41,858 nt of DNA from Candidatus Binatia bacterium (lineage in GTDB: Bacteria > Desulfobacterota > Binatia > HRBIN30), in the NCBI GenBank assembly GCA_026415395.1, contig JAOAHD010000022.1, positions 1-41,858 of the forward strand, read 5' to 3'. Under the pieces are notes generated by a model. That model did no database searches. It was not told the origin of the DNA and was given only the letters and a program-made list of their open reading frames with translations. Of the stretch, positions 16,527 through 25,022 are shown one piece after another (positions within the stretch are counted from its first letter, which is position 1; each line of letters begins with the position of its first letter). Both the position numbers and the translations under genes were made by a program.

Positions 16527-17384
16527 TCACTTTGCCAGAGCCGGCACCGGAGTCGGCACGCCTGGTGGCAACACACGTTCCACCTCGAATTTTTCTACGC
16601 GCCGCCAGCCGTTCTTGTGCAACCAGTACTCTGCCATAGTCAGCAGCACATCGATCCCATACTTCCAAATGTTCACGTAACACTTCTCGTCGCCGTAGTA
16701 TGTGGGAATCGTGCGCTCCACCACCCGCAAACCCGCGATGGCAAATTGCACCAGAATCTCGGTGTCGAAGTGGTAGGCGTCAGAGCACTTGTGGAAGGGC
16801 ACCTTCTTGAGTGCCTCGCACGCATACACACGATAGCCGGAGTGATACTCCGACAAGTTCCACCCCAGCACCCAATTTTCGACCTTCGTCAAAAAGATAT
16901 TCCCCAAGTAACGGTGCAGCGGCATCCCGCCCGCGCGGGGGTCGCCGGTCATGCGCGAGCCGAACACCATATCCGCTTCGCCGTACAAAAAAGGCTCCAA
17001 GAGGTAAGGAATTTTCTCGGGCGCGTACTGGGCATCCCCGTGCAACATGATCACCAGGTCGAACCCGTTGTCGATGCAGTGCTGGTAAGCAAACTTCTGA
17101 CTTCCCCCATAGCCGCGGTTGTACTCGTTGCGGTACACACGCAAATTCGCCATCCCCTTTTGGGCAGCGTAACCAAGGCCCACCAAGTAAGTGTTGTCTG
17201 GGCTCGCGTTGTCGACGATAAAGATCTCCGCGGCAATCTTGCGAATGTGCTCGGGGATCCGGTCGAGCACCTTTGGGATCGTCGAAGCTCCATTGTACGC
17301 CGGAATGTAAATGGCAATCTTCAGATCCTCGACCCGCAGCGGGGCGCTACGACTAGCCTCCGTCAATCTGGATGGCCGACTCAT
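16527..17384 (-). CDS. GT2 family glycosyltransferase
   Basis: A 285-residue GT-A enzyme. ATG 17384 has a good AAGGAGAG ribosome site about 8 bases upstream. It shows IPAYNGASTIPKVLDRIP, VDNASPDNT, LHGDAQYAPEKIPYLLEPF (acidic donor/metal site with Gly-Asp-Ala in place of the usual Asp-x-Asp), GSRMTGDPRAGGMP and YHSGYRVYACEAL. It is a diverged relative of Dpm1-like enzymes and lacks C-terminal membrane spans. It may make a polyprenyl-phosphate sugar or extend a lipid-linked glycan. It lies between the two paralogous SDR genes. Donor unknown. Confidence 0.85.
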   Translation of the reverse strand: MSRPSRLTEASRSAPLRVEDLKIAIYIPAYNGASTIPKVLDRIPEHIRKIAAEIFIVDNASPDNTYLVGLGYAAQKGMANLRVYRNEYNRGYGGSQKFAYQHCIDNGFDLVIMLHGDAQYAPEKIPYLLEPFLYGEADMVFGSRMTGDPRAGGMPLHRYLGNIFLTKVENWVLGWNLSEYHSGYRVYACEALKKVPFHKCSDAYHFDTEILVQFAIAGLRVVERTIPTYYGDEKCYVNIWKYGIDVLLTMAEYWLHKNGWRRVEKFEVERVLPPGVPTPVPALAK

Positions 17385-17493
17385 GTCTGCACTCTCCTTG
17401 TACTTACGGTGCCTGGAGCGCGGCTACCATGCAGCACCGCACTTTGGCAAGAAGCTCAAGCAGCGCGCACGCACAAGAGGTGGGGCCCACCCC

Positions 17494-18582
17494 TTACCGT
17501 CGCACAAGCTCGAGGGCGGGCGGACCTGCCGGCGGCGCCGCGAAAATAGATCTCCCCGAGCCCACGATGGCTTCCGCTTCCTCGAGCACACGGAGCCAAC
17601 GCAAGTTTTCGAAACGGGGGTGATGCAAATCCTCAAAGCCTTGCGTGCCGAGCTGCCGCACCATGTCGCGCACTGCCTCTTCCACCGAAACCCTCGGCCG
17701 AAAGCCGAGCACAGTCTCAATCTTGCGGCTCGACACCCGGTAACTGCGCACCGTTCGGTAGGAGTAATCGGGCACGATTTCCGCATCCACGCCTTCGAGC
17801 CTGAGCGCCTCGCGGACCCGCAACGCCAGTTCCGAGATCCGCATGTTTGCCCGAGCAACGTTGAAGATCTGCCCCCGAACCAACTGCTCGTCAGCCGCAA
17901 GGCAGGCGACGTATGCGCGTGCTACATCGCGTACTTCCACTAGTGGCCGCCACATCTCCCCGCCACAGATCAGGCGTATCCGGCCGTTGGCCATGGCGTC
18001 CCGCACGAAGGTGTTGACCACCAGGTCGAACCGCATCCGCGGCGAATAGCCGTATACCGTGCCCTTGCGGAGAATCACGGGGCAAAAATCGGGGCTAGCC
18101 ATCGCCAACAAGCGCTGCTCTGCCTCGAGCTTCGAAAGCGCGTAGGCAGCACGCGGCTGTACCGGAGTGGTCTCATCGCAGACCAAGTCCGACTCGTCAT
18201 CCGACAAGCCCCGGTCGTAAATTGAGCACGAAGAAGCGTACACGTACCGGCGCACGCCAGCGGCGCGGGCTAACTCGGCGAGACGCACTGCCGCCAGAGT
18301 GTTCATTTCATAATTCGCCACCGGATCGTACTCAGCCGTGGGATCGTTGGATAGGCCGCCCACGTTGATCACCGCCTGAACGCCGGCGAAATGCGCGGGT
18401 TCTGCACGCCGCATATCGGCCGCGACCAACTCAATGCGATCGCGCACACGGGCAAGACCCGTGTCCCCGAAGTACAGTCGGTCGAGAACCCGAACCGTGT
18501 AGCCTCGTTCGAGAAGCTCTTCGGTCAGTACCGAACCTATGTATCCGGCGCCACCCACCAGCAGGATCATACAGAGACTCAT
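17494..18582 (-). CDS. NAD-dependent sugar epimerase/dehydratase (extended SDR, copy B)
   Basis: A 362-residue extended SDR. ATG 18582 overlaps the stop of the cupin gene as ATGA; an internal ATG four codons later directly precedes the Rossmann strand. It has GGAGYIGS, NVGGLSNDPTAEYDP, ASSCSIYDRG and YALSKLEAEQ for the Ser-Tyr-Lys triad, then WRPLVEVRDVARAYVA. Compared with copy A it keeps the last segment of the family (SRKIETVLGFRPRVSVEEAVRDM). It ends 109 bases before the GT2 start, the largest gap in this part of the operon. Likely a sugar-nucleotide 4-epimerase or dehydratase; the substrate cannot be assigned. Confidence 0.84.
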   Translation of the reverse strand: MSLCMILLVGGAGYIGSVLTEELLERGYTVRVLDRLYFGDTGLARVRDRIELVAADMRRAEPAHFAGVQAVINVGGLSNDPTAEYDPVANYEMNTLAAVRLAELARAAGVRRYVYASSCSIYDRGLSDDESDLVCDETTPVQPRAAYALSKLEAEQRLLAMASPDFCPVILRKGTVYGYSPRMRFDLVVNTFVRDAMANGRIRLICGGEMWRPLVEVRDVARAYVACLAADEQLVRGQIFNVARANMRISELALRVREALRLEGVDAEIVPDYSYRTVRSYRVSSRKIETVLGFRPRVSVEEAVRDMVRQLGTQGFEDLHHPRFENLRWLRVLEEAEAIVGSGRSIFAAPPAGPPALELVRR

Positions 18583-19040
18583 CGACCCTTGACCACCCAG
18601 TGGTCGCCGAACGTGTCCGGCGGGACGCGGACTTCATCAGGGTTGCCGCGACGATACACCTCGGTGGCCGTACTGATCATTTGCGTGTCGTCCTCAAGGG
18701 ACATCCAACCATGGAATACCCCCGGGGGCACGACGATCAGGGATGGATTGCGGGCAGAACTCACAAACACATTTGTTTCCCGGTAGGTGGGGCTATCCGG
18801 CCGGTCATCTACGAGCACGAACTTCGCGGCTCCGTGACTGATGAAAAACAGGTCCCACATCTCCAAGTGCTTGTGGAAGGCGCGCACGGTGCCTTTGGCA
18901 AAATTGCCAACGAGATAGACCTGCCCGAACTTGGGGAGATGTGGGTCCGTTGCCCGCACAATCTCGATTAAGTAGCCGCGGTCATCGACATGGGCGACCA
19001 ACGGAATATTCTGCACGTCGCGAATCACAGCGCGCCCCAT
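18579..19040 (-). CDS. RmlC-like cupin, sugar epimerase family (copy B)
   Basis: A 153-residue paralogue of the cupin at 13930-14379, with the same landmarks: VDDRGYLIEIVRATDPHL, GTVRAFHKH (base His), SHGAAKFVLVDDRPDSPTY and VVPPGVFHGWMSLEDD. The general-acid Tyr region reads ISTATEVY, again with Ser where characterised RmlC has Tyr. The shared substitution in both copies points to an enzyme with altered stereochemistry, single-site epimerisation or a ketoisomerase-like reaction rather than random decay. It is coupled to the downstream SDR by a 4-base overlap. The ATG start at 19040 is 32 bases after the GT-C-like gene. Confidence 0.8.
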   Translation of the reverse strand: MGRAVIRDVQNIPLVAHVDDRGYLIEIVRATDPHLPKFGQVYLVGNFAKGTVRAFHKHLEMWDLFFISHGAAKFVLVDDRPDSPTYRETNVFVSSARNPSLIVVPPGVFHGWMSLEDDTQMISTATEVYRRGNPDEVRVPPDTFGDHWVVKGR

Positions 19041-19072
19041 CGCACAGGATGGCTACCTTTTCAATCAAAAAC

Positions 19073-20776
19073 CTACCATCCCGGAGGCAGTCGCGAACGG
19101 AGCCGCTCGTGCGCCTGTGCCGCTCGCTCCCATTGAGGATCGAAACTCAGGAGGCGCTGCAGCAACGAATCAGCCCGGTCTAATTGGCCGTGCGCCATGA
19201 GTTTCTCTGCGGCATCCACCAAGGCCTCGTTCCGCTCCACAAGAGCACCCTGATCGAGAACGAGTTGGTCCACTTTCCAGAGCACAGTAGGCACAGGCCC
19301 GGCAACGTCGAGCAGATCGACCAACAATCTGCCACGGGTAAGCGTCGCCACCGGGAGCGTGAAATCGGCAGCACGGCGCAGGGCGACCTGCCGACCGGCG
19401 CGTCGATAGTAAAACACGTGTACGCCTGGCTCTGGACTCAAATCGATGACACCAAACCTGTCGATCCAATCTTGCACTCGTCGCCAATCCGGGTGAAGAT
19501 GTGCTTCTACGGGTGTCACGAGCCAGCCGCCATCCGCCGCCGGGAACACCGCGAGCGCGCGGCCGACGTCGGACTCAGCGGGTATCCGGCTAAACAGTTC
19601 GGGCGCGTAAAATGCAACAGCCCGCTGGCAAAGCGACGTCGCTAGGGCATCGTGCAACCCCACATTGTCGGACACAAGGCGCGCAATTTCCGACCAATTA
19701 CGTCGAGTCTGCATTCCCTGCCGTGGCCACAAAGGCAACAGGGGTAAGACCACGAGCAAAACAGCGGCTGCAATGCCGAGTCGCCGCGCACCGTACACGC
19801 GCGCCATCCACTCCCCGAGCTCAGCCGCACCCGCAGCAAGGAGCACCAGAGCCGAGAAATAAGTCACCGCGAGGAGGTCCTCGCCGAGTACCCACAGGCG
19901 ATGCTGCGCAAGTCCGTTCAACGCTACCGCAGTGCCGAACCAAACGAAGATGGGCCACGCTGCACCCCGGCTGATTGTCCGCCACATCCCAACGACGCAC
20001 AATGCCCAAGCAAGGGGCGCCACCCACTCAGGCCACAGCCCTCGTAGCACCCGTAATGTGCTGCCGTTCCATGGAGGCCAAAAAAAACGCTGCGCTCCGC
20101 TTTGGATCAACCAAAACACCGCCGTCGCAACCGCATACACACCGACCGACACACGCCACCGCCAGGTGCCTATCTCTCTGCCACGGAGCACCAACAGGGC
20201 ACCGACAGCAAGCCATGCTGGCCACCCTGCTGGCCCCAGTGTCATCACCGTTGCCAGCAGGCAAACAATCGCCAGCACACACACTACATTCGCGAACGCG
20301 CCCCTGACGGCGATCGCGACCGCCATAAGCGATAAGGTCAAAACCCAAGGACCTGGACTCAACGCCGTCCCGCTAATCGTTGGGTTTCCCGCAAGCGCAA
20401 CGGCAAGGCCGGCCGAGATCCCGGCAAGAGTTCCGGCCATCGCCGACACGATGTACGTCGTCAAGAGCACAGCGACCAACCCGGTGAGCAGCCACGGGAG
20501 ACGCAACGCGCCTTCGTCCAGCGATGCGTACCAAATGGCGTCGGCGAGGAATGAAAGAGCGCGGCGAAGCGGGTCCGCGAACTCGCTTTTCCCAATCCAC
20601 GGCACCGTTACGTAGTCGAGCTCGCGAACTTCCAGCGGTAGGCTGAGATCCGGCAGCCGAACGACTGCGGCAACCAGAACCGTGCCGAGCAGCGCACTCC
20701 ACGGGAGTTCCCGATTCGGCGCAGCTTGCGTGAAGATTTCGTCGTGGTGCTTGGGAGCCGGGGTTTCCGCAAGCAT
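19073..20776 (-). CDS. GT-C-like multi-pass membrane protein with C-terminal TPR-like tail
   Basis: A 567-residue protein. Residues 25-350 hold about ten hydrophobic spans. The first loop after span 1 reads LPLEVRELDYV, with acidic residues where GT-C/GT39 enzymes have theirs. Then comes a soluble region from about 365, containing WSEIARLVSDNVGLHDALATSLCQRAVAFYAPELFSR, which resembles the C-terminal periplasmic part of dolichyl-phosphate-mannose-protein-transferase-like bacterial proteins. The last 60 residues (EKLMAHGQLDRADSLLQRLLSFDPQWERAAQAHERL) look like one or two TPR units. It starts 6 bases after the small membrane protein gene, suggesting coupling. This is a third, more distant GT-C-type protein in the locus. 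Enzyme activity is inference. Confidence 0.7.
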   Translation of the reverse strand: MLAETPAPKHHDEIFTQAAPNRELPWSALLGTVLVAAVVRLPDLSLPLEVRELDYVTVPWIGKSEFADPLRRALSFLADAIWYASLDEGALRLPWLLTGLVAVLLTTYIVSAMAGTLAGISAGLAVALAGNPTISGTALSPGPWVLTLSLMAVAIAVRGAFANVVCVLAIVCLLATVMTLGPAGWPAWLAVGALLVLRGREIGTWRWRVSVGVYAVATAVFWLIQSGAQRFFWPPWNGSTLRVLRGLWPEWVAPLAWALCVVGMWRTISRGAAWPIFVWFGTAVALNGLAQHRLWVLGEDLLAVTYFSALVLLAAGAAELGEWMARVYGARRLGIAAAVLLVVLPLLPLWPRQGMQTRRNWSEIARLVSDNVGLHDALATSLCQRAVAFYAPELFSRIPAESDVGRALAVFPAADGGWLVTPVEAHLHPDWRRVQDWIDRFGVIDLSPEPGVHVFYYRRAGRQVALRRAADFTLPVATLTRGRLLVDLLDVAGPVPTVLWKVDQLVLDQGALVERNEALVDAAEKLMAHGQLDRADSLLQRLLSFDPQWERAAQAHERLRSRLPPGW

Positions 20777-20782
20777 TCCACT

Positions 20783-21082
20783 TCAATACTGTTTCCGGGC
20801 GCGATCCAGTGTGTGCTCGTGGTTCGGGTGCGGGATCCAGAGCGAGCCGTCCGGAGGTTTCAAGCGAAGCCGGTCATCCCTGCGACGGACAATCAAGCCC
20901 AAGGGTAGTACCATCACGAAGTAGAACAGCACCATCAGCAGCTTCGTCTGCATCACACCAATGGCGCGAGCAATTTGCTTCCAATGCTCCCACAGCGAAC
21001 GCCAGAACGGTTTGGCCACATCGTCTGCCAGAGTGCGAACAGCGGGGGAGGGAGAGCCATCGTTGGTCGCGGCACGGTTCAT
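20783..21082 (-). CDS. Small single-span membrane protein of polysaccharide loci
   Basis: About 99 residues from ATG 21082; a GTG at 21127 would add 15 residues without similarity. The pattern FWRSLWEHWKQIARAIGVMQTKLLMVLFYFVMVLPLGLIVRRRDDRLRLK, followed by WIPHP and a terminal ARKQY, resembles short membrane proteins that I recall beside SxtJ/DUF5989 genes in bacterial exopolysaccharide clusters. One strong hydrophobic segment lies near residues 45-62, with positive charges after it that predict cytoplasmic retention of that side. Function is unknown. Its stop is 6 bases before the GT-C-like gene, so it may be a partner of that protein. Confidence 0.65.
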   Translation of the reverse strand: MNRAATNDGSPSPAVRTLADDVAKPFWRSLWEHWKQIARAIGVMQTKLLMVLFYFVMVLPLGLIVRRRDDRLRLKPPDGSLWIPHPNHEHTLDRARKQY

Positions 21083-21150
21083 AGAGCGAGCTTTTATGCT
21101 CGAGTTCTGCGTGCCGCGCAAGCTCACTCAGAGTTTGCCGCTCCCCAGCT

Positions 21151-21714
21151 CTACTTGAAGAGCTGTTGCACAGCCCTGAACTCCGGCGCATCCGCGGTGC
21201 GCAACCATTCGAATGCGACCATCTCGACGGTCGCCGGAATGGCGCCAGAAGAGATCATTTTTTCCAAGCCTACCCGGTAATCCAGCTCGAAGCGCGAGGA
21301 AACGGCATCGTATGGAACATGGACTTGAAAACCGCGGTAGAGCAAATCGTGCACAGTTTGATTCACGCACGCGTGCGCCTCGAGTCCACACACAACCACC
21401 TGTGGACGCGCCAAAGCTCGAATGGCGTCGCCAAAGCCACTGGCACCCCAGCAGCTCAAGCATCGTTTCGAGAGCACCTGTGTGCCTTCCGGCAATTCAT
21501 TCTTCAGCTCAGGCCACGTGGGCCCCAAGCCGCGCGGGTACTGCTCCGTAGCCACGATCGGTATGCCGACGATGCGGGCCGCCGCGAGTAGCCGCCGCAG
21601 AGCGACACTGAATCTCTCCTCACAGAAAATCTTACTGCGGTATGATTCTTGAACGTCAATCAGTACGACGACACTGCCGTGCCGTTCCAGTAGCCTTCCT
21701 CCCCGTTGCGCCAC
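21151..21714 (-). CDS. ISOC2-like isochorismatase-fold hydrolase
   Basis: A 187-residue cytoplasmic hydrolase. The chosen start is GTG 21714, because GGGGAGGAG sits about 7 bases before it and the family begins there; the open frame extends 45 codons further upstream into unrelated sequence. It has the nucleophile-activating Asp in VVLIDVQESYR, a Lys in LSKRCLSCWG and the catalytic Cys in CGLEAHACVNQTVHDLL. The GLEAHACV form and following VPYDAVSSR match ISOC1/ISOC2-type proteins rather than nicotinamidase. Substrate is unknown. It follows the DUF4124 gene by 32 bases. Its link to the glycan genes may be only transcriptional. Confidence 0.85.
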   Translation of the reverse strand: MAQRGGRLLERHGSVVVLIDVQESYRSKIFCEERFSVALRRLLAAARIVGIPIVATEQYPRGLGPTWPELKNELPEGTQVLSKRCLSCWGASGFGDAIRALARPQVVVCGLEAHACVNQTVHDLLYRGFQVHVPYDAVSSRFELDYRVGLEKMISSGAIPATVEMVAFEWLRTADAPEFRAVQQLFK

Positions 21715-21746
21715 GCCGCTCTCCTCCCCTCTCTTCACCCGTAGGC

Positions 21747-22325
21747 TCACCACAGTTGGCACGTCCGCCACGCAACGCAAGGTGGGCGTGGTCCACCCGC
21801 AAACGGCATGATCCGTGGGAGTCCAGGCGACCATCCCCACGTCTCCCAAAGCCAGCGCTCCTCTTCGGCAAGTTGCCGCAAGGTAAGGTGACGCGAGCGC
21901 CCGCGATCGAAGGCTGTGGTCACCAAGGGGACAACTGGCCAGCGGAGACCCGACAGGGTCGGCGGAGCCAGAGCCATTACGAGGGGCCCTTCGAGATGCA
22001 CGTTTCCGCCCTGAACCACCAAGGGCACAACACCGCTTTCGGTGCTTCTGCGGCGGTCGCCCCTCGCCCGCGGTACGATCACAACTTGGGCCTGCCTTGG
22101 GGTTTCCTCGTCACACGAAGGCGGCGGCTGCTGTTGGGACGCCGCCCACGCGGCGCCGACAACGACTTCCGCCCGATCCCGGTATGACTCCGGGATCTCC
22201 TCCCGAACATTGGTGAAGTGCCGAACCCCAGAAGCATCTCTCCACGCGTAAATCTCGGCATCGGCAACGGCACTCCAGAGAGCACTGACCAGCGCCAGAG
22301 CGGCAACCAACATCGGTGGTCGCAT
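21747..22325 (-). CDS. Exported DUF4124-domain protein
   Basis: A 192-residue protein from ATG 22325 (an ATG four codons later is also possible); the upstream in-frame extension is not protein-like. It has a signal peptide (MLVAALALVSALWSAVADA) followed by EIYAWRDASGVRHFTNVREEIP, the hallmark of DUF4124: an Ile-Tyr-x-Trp-x-Asp core then Gly-x-x-His-Phe-Thr-Asn. The remaining 120 residues are Pro/Arg-rich with no recognised domain and end in a Trp-rich tail. DUF4124 proteins are common periplasmic proteins of Gram-negative bacteria with unknown function. It is the first gene of the minus-strand run. Confidence 0.8.
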   Translation of the reverse strand: MRPPMLVAALALVSALWSAVADAEIYAWRDASGVRHFTNVREEIPESYRDRAEVVVGAAWAASQQQPPPSCDEETPRQAQVVIVPRARGDRRRSTESGVVPLVVQGGNVHLEGPLVMALAPPTLSGLRWPVVPLVTTAFDRGRSRHLTLRQLAEEERWLWETWGWSPGLPRIMPFAGGPRPPCVAWRTCQLW

Positions 22326-22641
22326 TGTAAGGGCAATCGCTTTCTGAGTGCAAGAGAGCTCTTTCGGTCGCACCGCTTCCCGCCCTCCCTCGGCTCCATG
22401 GTCATGGCCTGCCGTAGACGCAAGCACCCCAACGCTCTGCACCCTCCACTGCTCCCAAGATCGACTCACTCGACACCGCCCTCGCGCAAACTGCGACCAC
22501 TCACAATGCGAGTCTTGACCTCAGCTGCGCCTCTGCTCGCAGCGTATGGCGACCGCCCATCGGTGTGAAGACCCGGCGCACGCGGTAGATCCATCAAAGA
22601 GTGCTTTTCAAGTGCCGCGCAATCGGTTAACCGGAACGATC
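22326..22641. other. Divergent intergenic region between DUF4124 gene and yqgE
   Basis: A 316-base gap separates genes reading away from each other, so it should hold promoters for both. A TTGACC lies at about 22514-22519 on the plus strand, but no good -10 is found at standard spacing. On the minus strand TTGCAC-N17-TTACAA abuts the DUF4124 start codon and would give a leaderless message. No reading frame here resembles a protein. Promoter positions remain unproven. Confidence 0.4.
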
Positions 22642-23205
22642 ATGGCAGACGGCTCTTTGGCTCCAGGTTTATTGTTGGCGATGCCACAGATGGCGGACCC
22701 CAACTTTGCGCGCACGGTGGTGCTGCTCTGTCGTCACGAAGGCGACGGCTCCATGGGGCTCGTCGTCAACCGACCCACGGAGACGGCGGTGGCAGAGGTG
22801 GTCCAATTTGATCCGCCCCTCAAGGTCGATCGCGCTGGGCTCAGGGTGTGGACTGGTGGGCCGGTCGAGCAACATCGTGCCTGGCTGTTGTTGGGCTTCG
22901 ATCCTGGCAAGGACGAGGCAGTGAGCATTGCCCCGGGCCTTTACCTCTCGGCGTCGGCCCGCGTGCTCCGCGAGGTCATAGAGTGTGGCGACCCTGACCG
23001 GGTACGGGAAACCCGTTTCCTCGTGGGGTACGCAGGGTGGGCTGGGGGCCAGCTCGAATCGGAGCTGGCCGCCTCCGCGTGGCTCACAGCAGAGATCGAC
23101 AAGGACCTCATTTTCAACACCGACGCCGAGGTCATGTGGGAGGCTGCAATTCGTAGCCTAGGGATCGACCCTTACGCGCTACAGCTCGGAACCGGCGTGC
23201 ACTGA
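22642..23205 (+). CDS. yqgE: YqgE/AlgH family protein (UPF0301/DUF179)
   Basis: A 187-residue cytoplasmic protein. ATG 22642 (MADGSLAPGLLLAMPQMADPNFARTVV) is the family start and has GGAA about 5 bases upstream; an in-frame extension to 22546 is rejected. Conserved blocks are GLLLAMPxMxDPNFxRTVVLLCxHxxxGSMGLVVNRP, the central GGPVEQHRAWLL, and WLTAEIDKDLIFN near the C-terminus. Family members are widespread in Gram-negative bacteria; one, AlgH of Pseudomonas, has been linked to alginate regulation, but no biochemical role is established. It is followed after 34 bases by fabI. Confidence 0.92.
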   Translation: MADGSLAPGLLLAMPQMADPNFARTVVLLCRHEGDGSMGLVVNRPTETAVAEVVQFDPPLKVDRAGLRVWTGGPVEQHRAWLLLGFDPGKDEAVSIAPGLYLSASARVLREVIECGDPDRVRETRFLVGYAGWAGGQLESELAASAWLTAEIDKDLIFNTDAEVMWEAAIRSLGIDPYALQLGTGVH

Positions 23206-23239
23206 AGCGCCCTTCGTCAAAGAGGAGCGGAGTCCCACG

Positions 23240-24019
23240 ATGGCGGCGGCGGACGGTCTTCTGCTGGGGAGACGAGCACTCATCCTCGGGGTCGCCAACG
23301 ACCATAGTCTAGCCTGGGCGATTGCTCGCGAATTTCACCTCCAGGGCGCGGAGCTGGCGTTGACCTACGCTGGTGAGGTTTTCGAGCGGCGCGTTCGCCC
23401 ACTGGCGGAAGAGCTCGGGGTGCATCTCGTCTATCCGTGCGACGTACAAGACGACGGGCAGGTCGCTGCACTGCGCCAAGCTCTAAGCAATCAGTGGCCG
23501 CAGATCGATATCATCGTGCACGCAATTGCCTTTGCCCTACGCGATGATCTCAAGGACGAATTCTCCAAGACCTCCAGGGAAGGGTTCCGCATTGCCTTGG
23601 AAGTGAGTGCGTATTCGTTCGTGCAACTTGCCCGGGCTTTCTCCGAACTCTTCCGGCCTGGGAGCTCACTCGTCACCCTGACCTACTTCGGTGCGGAGAA
23701 GGTCGTGCCAAACTACAACGTGATGGGGGTGGCCAAGGCGGCGCTCGAGGCCTGCGTTCGGTATCTCGCCGCGGAGCTCGGACCGCGTGGAGTGCGTGTG
23801 AACGCCGTGTCCGCAGGGCCGGTGCGCACGCTATCGGCTGCGGGAATCGCGGGCTTTCGCGACATGCTCCGCCATCACGCCGAGCGCGCTCCGCTACGAC
23901 GGAACGTCACCGCCGAGGAAGTTGCCAAAGCCACACTGTTTCTCGCGAGCGACCTCGCCTCAGCGGTGACGGGCGAAGTCCTGCACGTGGACGCCGGCTA
24001 CAACATTATCGGCTTTTGA
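23240..24019 (+). CDS. fabI: Enoyl-[acyl-carrier-protein] reductase (NADH)
   Basis: The last reductive step of type II fatty acid elongation, reducing trans-2-enoyl-ACP with NADH. A 259-residue SDR of FabI type: an N-terminal LILGVANDHSLAWAIA nucleotide-binding motif (the FabI form GVANxxSxAWxIA rather than GxxxGxG), a CDV block at about residue 65, and VHAIAFA. The catalytic Tyr-x6-Lys region is TYFGAEKVVPNYNVMGVAKAALE. The C-terminal GEVLHVDAGYNIIGF is typical. ATG 23240 has a strong purine-rich site GAGGAGCGGAG upstream. Likely co-transcribed with yqgE. Confidence 0.95.
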   Translation: MAAADGLLLGRRALILGVANDHSLAWAIAREFHLQGAELALTYAGEVFERRVRPLAEELGVHLVYPCDVQDDGQVAALRQALSNQWPQIDIIVHAIAFALRDDLKDEFSKTSREGFRIALEVSAYSFVQLARAFSELFRPGSSLVTLTYFGAEKVVPNYNVMGVAKAALEACVRYLAAELGPRGVRVNAVSAGPVRTLSAAGIAGFRDMLRHHAERAPLRRNVTAEEVAKATLFLASDLASAVTGEVLHVDAGYNIIGF

Positions 24020-24160
24020 GACCGTATGGATTCCCTCCACGAGCAAAGCAGTGAGCAGCGCGGGGACTCCATGGGATTTGGTGATGGCTCGTCCCTCCGC
24101 GCTAAAATAAATTACGCCCCTGCGTGAGAAACTCAGTCGACGGACCAGGCAGCGTTCGCG

Positions 24161-24946
24161 GTGAAACCGATCCTTTTCACCATTGGCAATTTTGCGGTGC
24201 CCAGCTTCTGGGTGATGGCCTTTCTCGGCTTCCTTGGCGGCTTTCTTGTAGTGCGCCAGGAAGCGCAACGACGAGGTTTCGGCACCGAGCTGGCCTATGA
24301 CGTGTTGCTGTACGCATACGTCGGCGGCTGGGTTGGGGCTCGCCTCTTCCTCATCCCAACGGCATGGGAGCTCTTCCGAAACGATCCGATTGCGTTTCTT
24401 CTGAGCGGGAGTGGATGGGTGTGGTACGGCGGCGTTGCCGGGGGGACTCTGGGCGTTTGGCTGTTGGCTCGGCGCCAACAAATCCCTTTCATCGAACTCG
24501 CGGACATCTGTGCGCCCGCGCTGGCCCTCGGTCTTGCCATCGGACGGATCGGCTGTCAGCTCAGCGGCGACGGAGACTATGGCGTACCGACCTCCTTGCC
24601 GTGGGGAATGAGTTATCCGAACGGGGTCGTGCCTACGGCGGAGCGTGTTCACCCTGCCCCGCTCTACGAGATGATTGGCTCGCTCGCGATCTTCGCCTAT
24701 TTGTGGCGCATTCGACACCACGCCCGACCAGGGGAGGTAGTCGGGCGGTATCTTTTGCTCGCCACGTCGCTGCGCTTTGCCATCGAGTTCGTCCGCCGCA
24801 ACCCCGCATGGCTCTGGGGGCTCACCACGGCCCAAGTTTGGAGCATCGGCCTAGCCTGCGTGGGCCTGTACCTCCTTCGACGCGCTCGGCAGACCCACTA
24901 CCCCACAGCGCAGCCTGCGGCTAGCAACCAAGCGCCCGCAGTTTAG
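24161..24946 (+). CDS. lgt: Prolipoprotein diacylglyceryl transferase
   Basis: An integral inner-membrane enzyme that transfers diacylglycerol from phosphatidylglycerol to the lipobox Cys of prolipoproteins. The 261-residue product starts with GTG 24161. It has about seven spans, the YGGVAGG segment in the middle, the signature GRIGCQLSGDGDYG (the Asn of the common GRIGNF form is Cys here), PWGMSYP, HPAPLYE and the C-terminal RFAIEFVRRN. The substituted signature is of the GDGDYG type that I recall from deltaproteobacterial Lgt. Its substrates would include the lipoprotein at 1788-2279. It lies 141 bases after fabI. Confidence 0.93.
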   Translation: MKPILFTIGNFAVPSFWVMAFLGFLGGFLVVRQEAQRRGFGTELAYDVLLYAYVGGWVGARLFLIPTAWELFRNDPIAFLLSGSGWVWYGGVAGGTLGVWLLARRQQIPFIELADICAPALALGLAIGRIGCQLSGDGDYGVPTSLPWGMSYPNGVVPTAERVHPAPLYEMIGSLAIFAYLWRIRHHARPGEVVGRYLLLATSLRFAIEFVRRNPAWLWGLTTAQVWSIGLACVGLYLLRRARQTHYPTAQPAASNQAPAV

Positions 24947-25022
24947 GCTCGCTCCGCCATTTCACCATTCGCGGGGCTGGGCTAGCGACACGCAGGACGA
25001 AATTTGCTAGGCGGCCCACGGC

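Noticed and set aside
20783-21082. Saxitoxin-type biosynthesis locus
   Set aside because: Only a short membrane protein recalls SxtJ-neighbour proteins; no carbamoyltransferase, polyketide or amidinotransferase gene is present.
23960-24835. Minus-strand frame of 291 codons opposite lgt
   Set aside because: It overlaps lgt, which has a complete family signature, and its translation resembles no protein.
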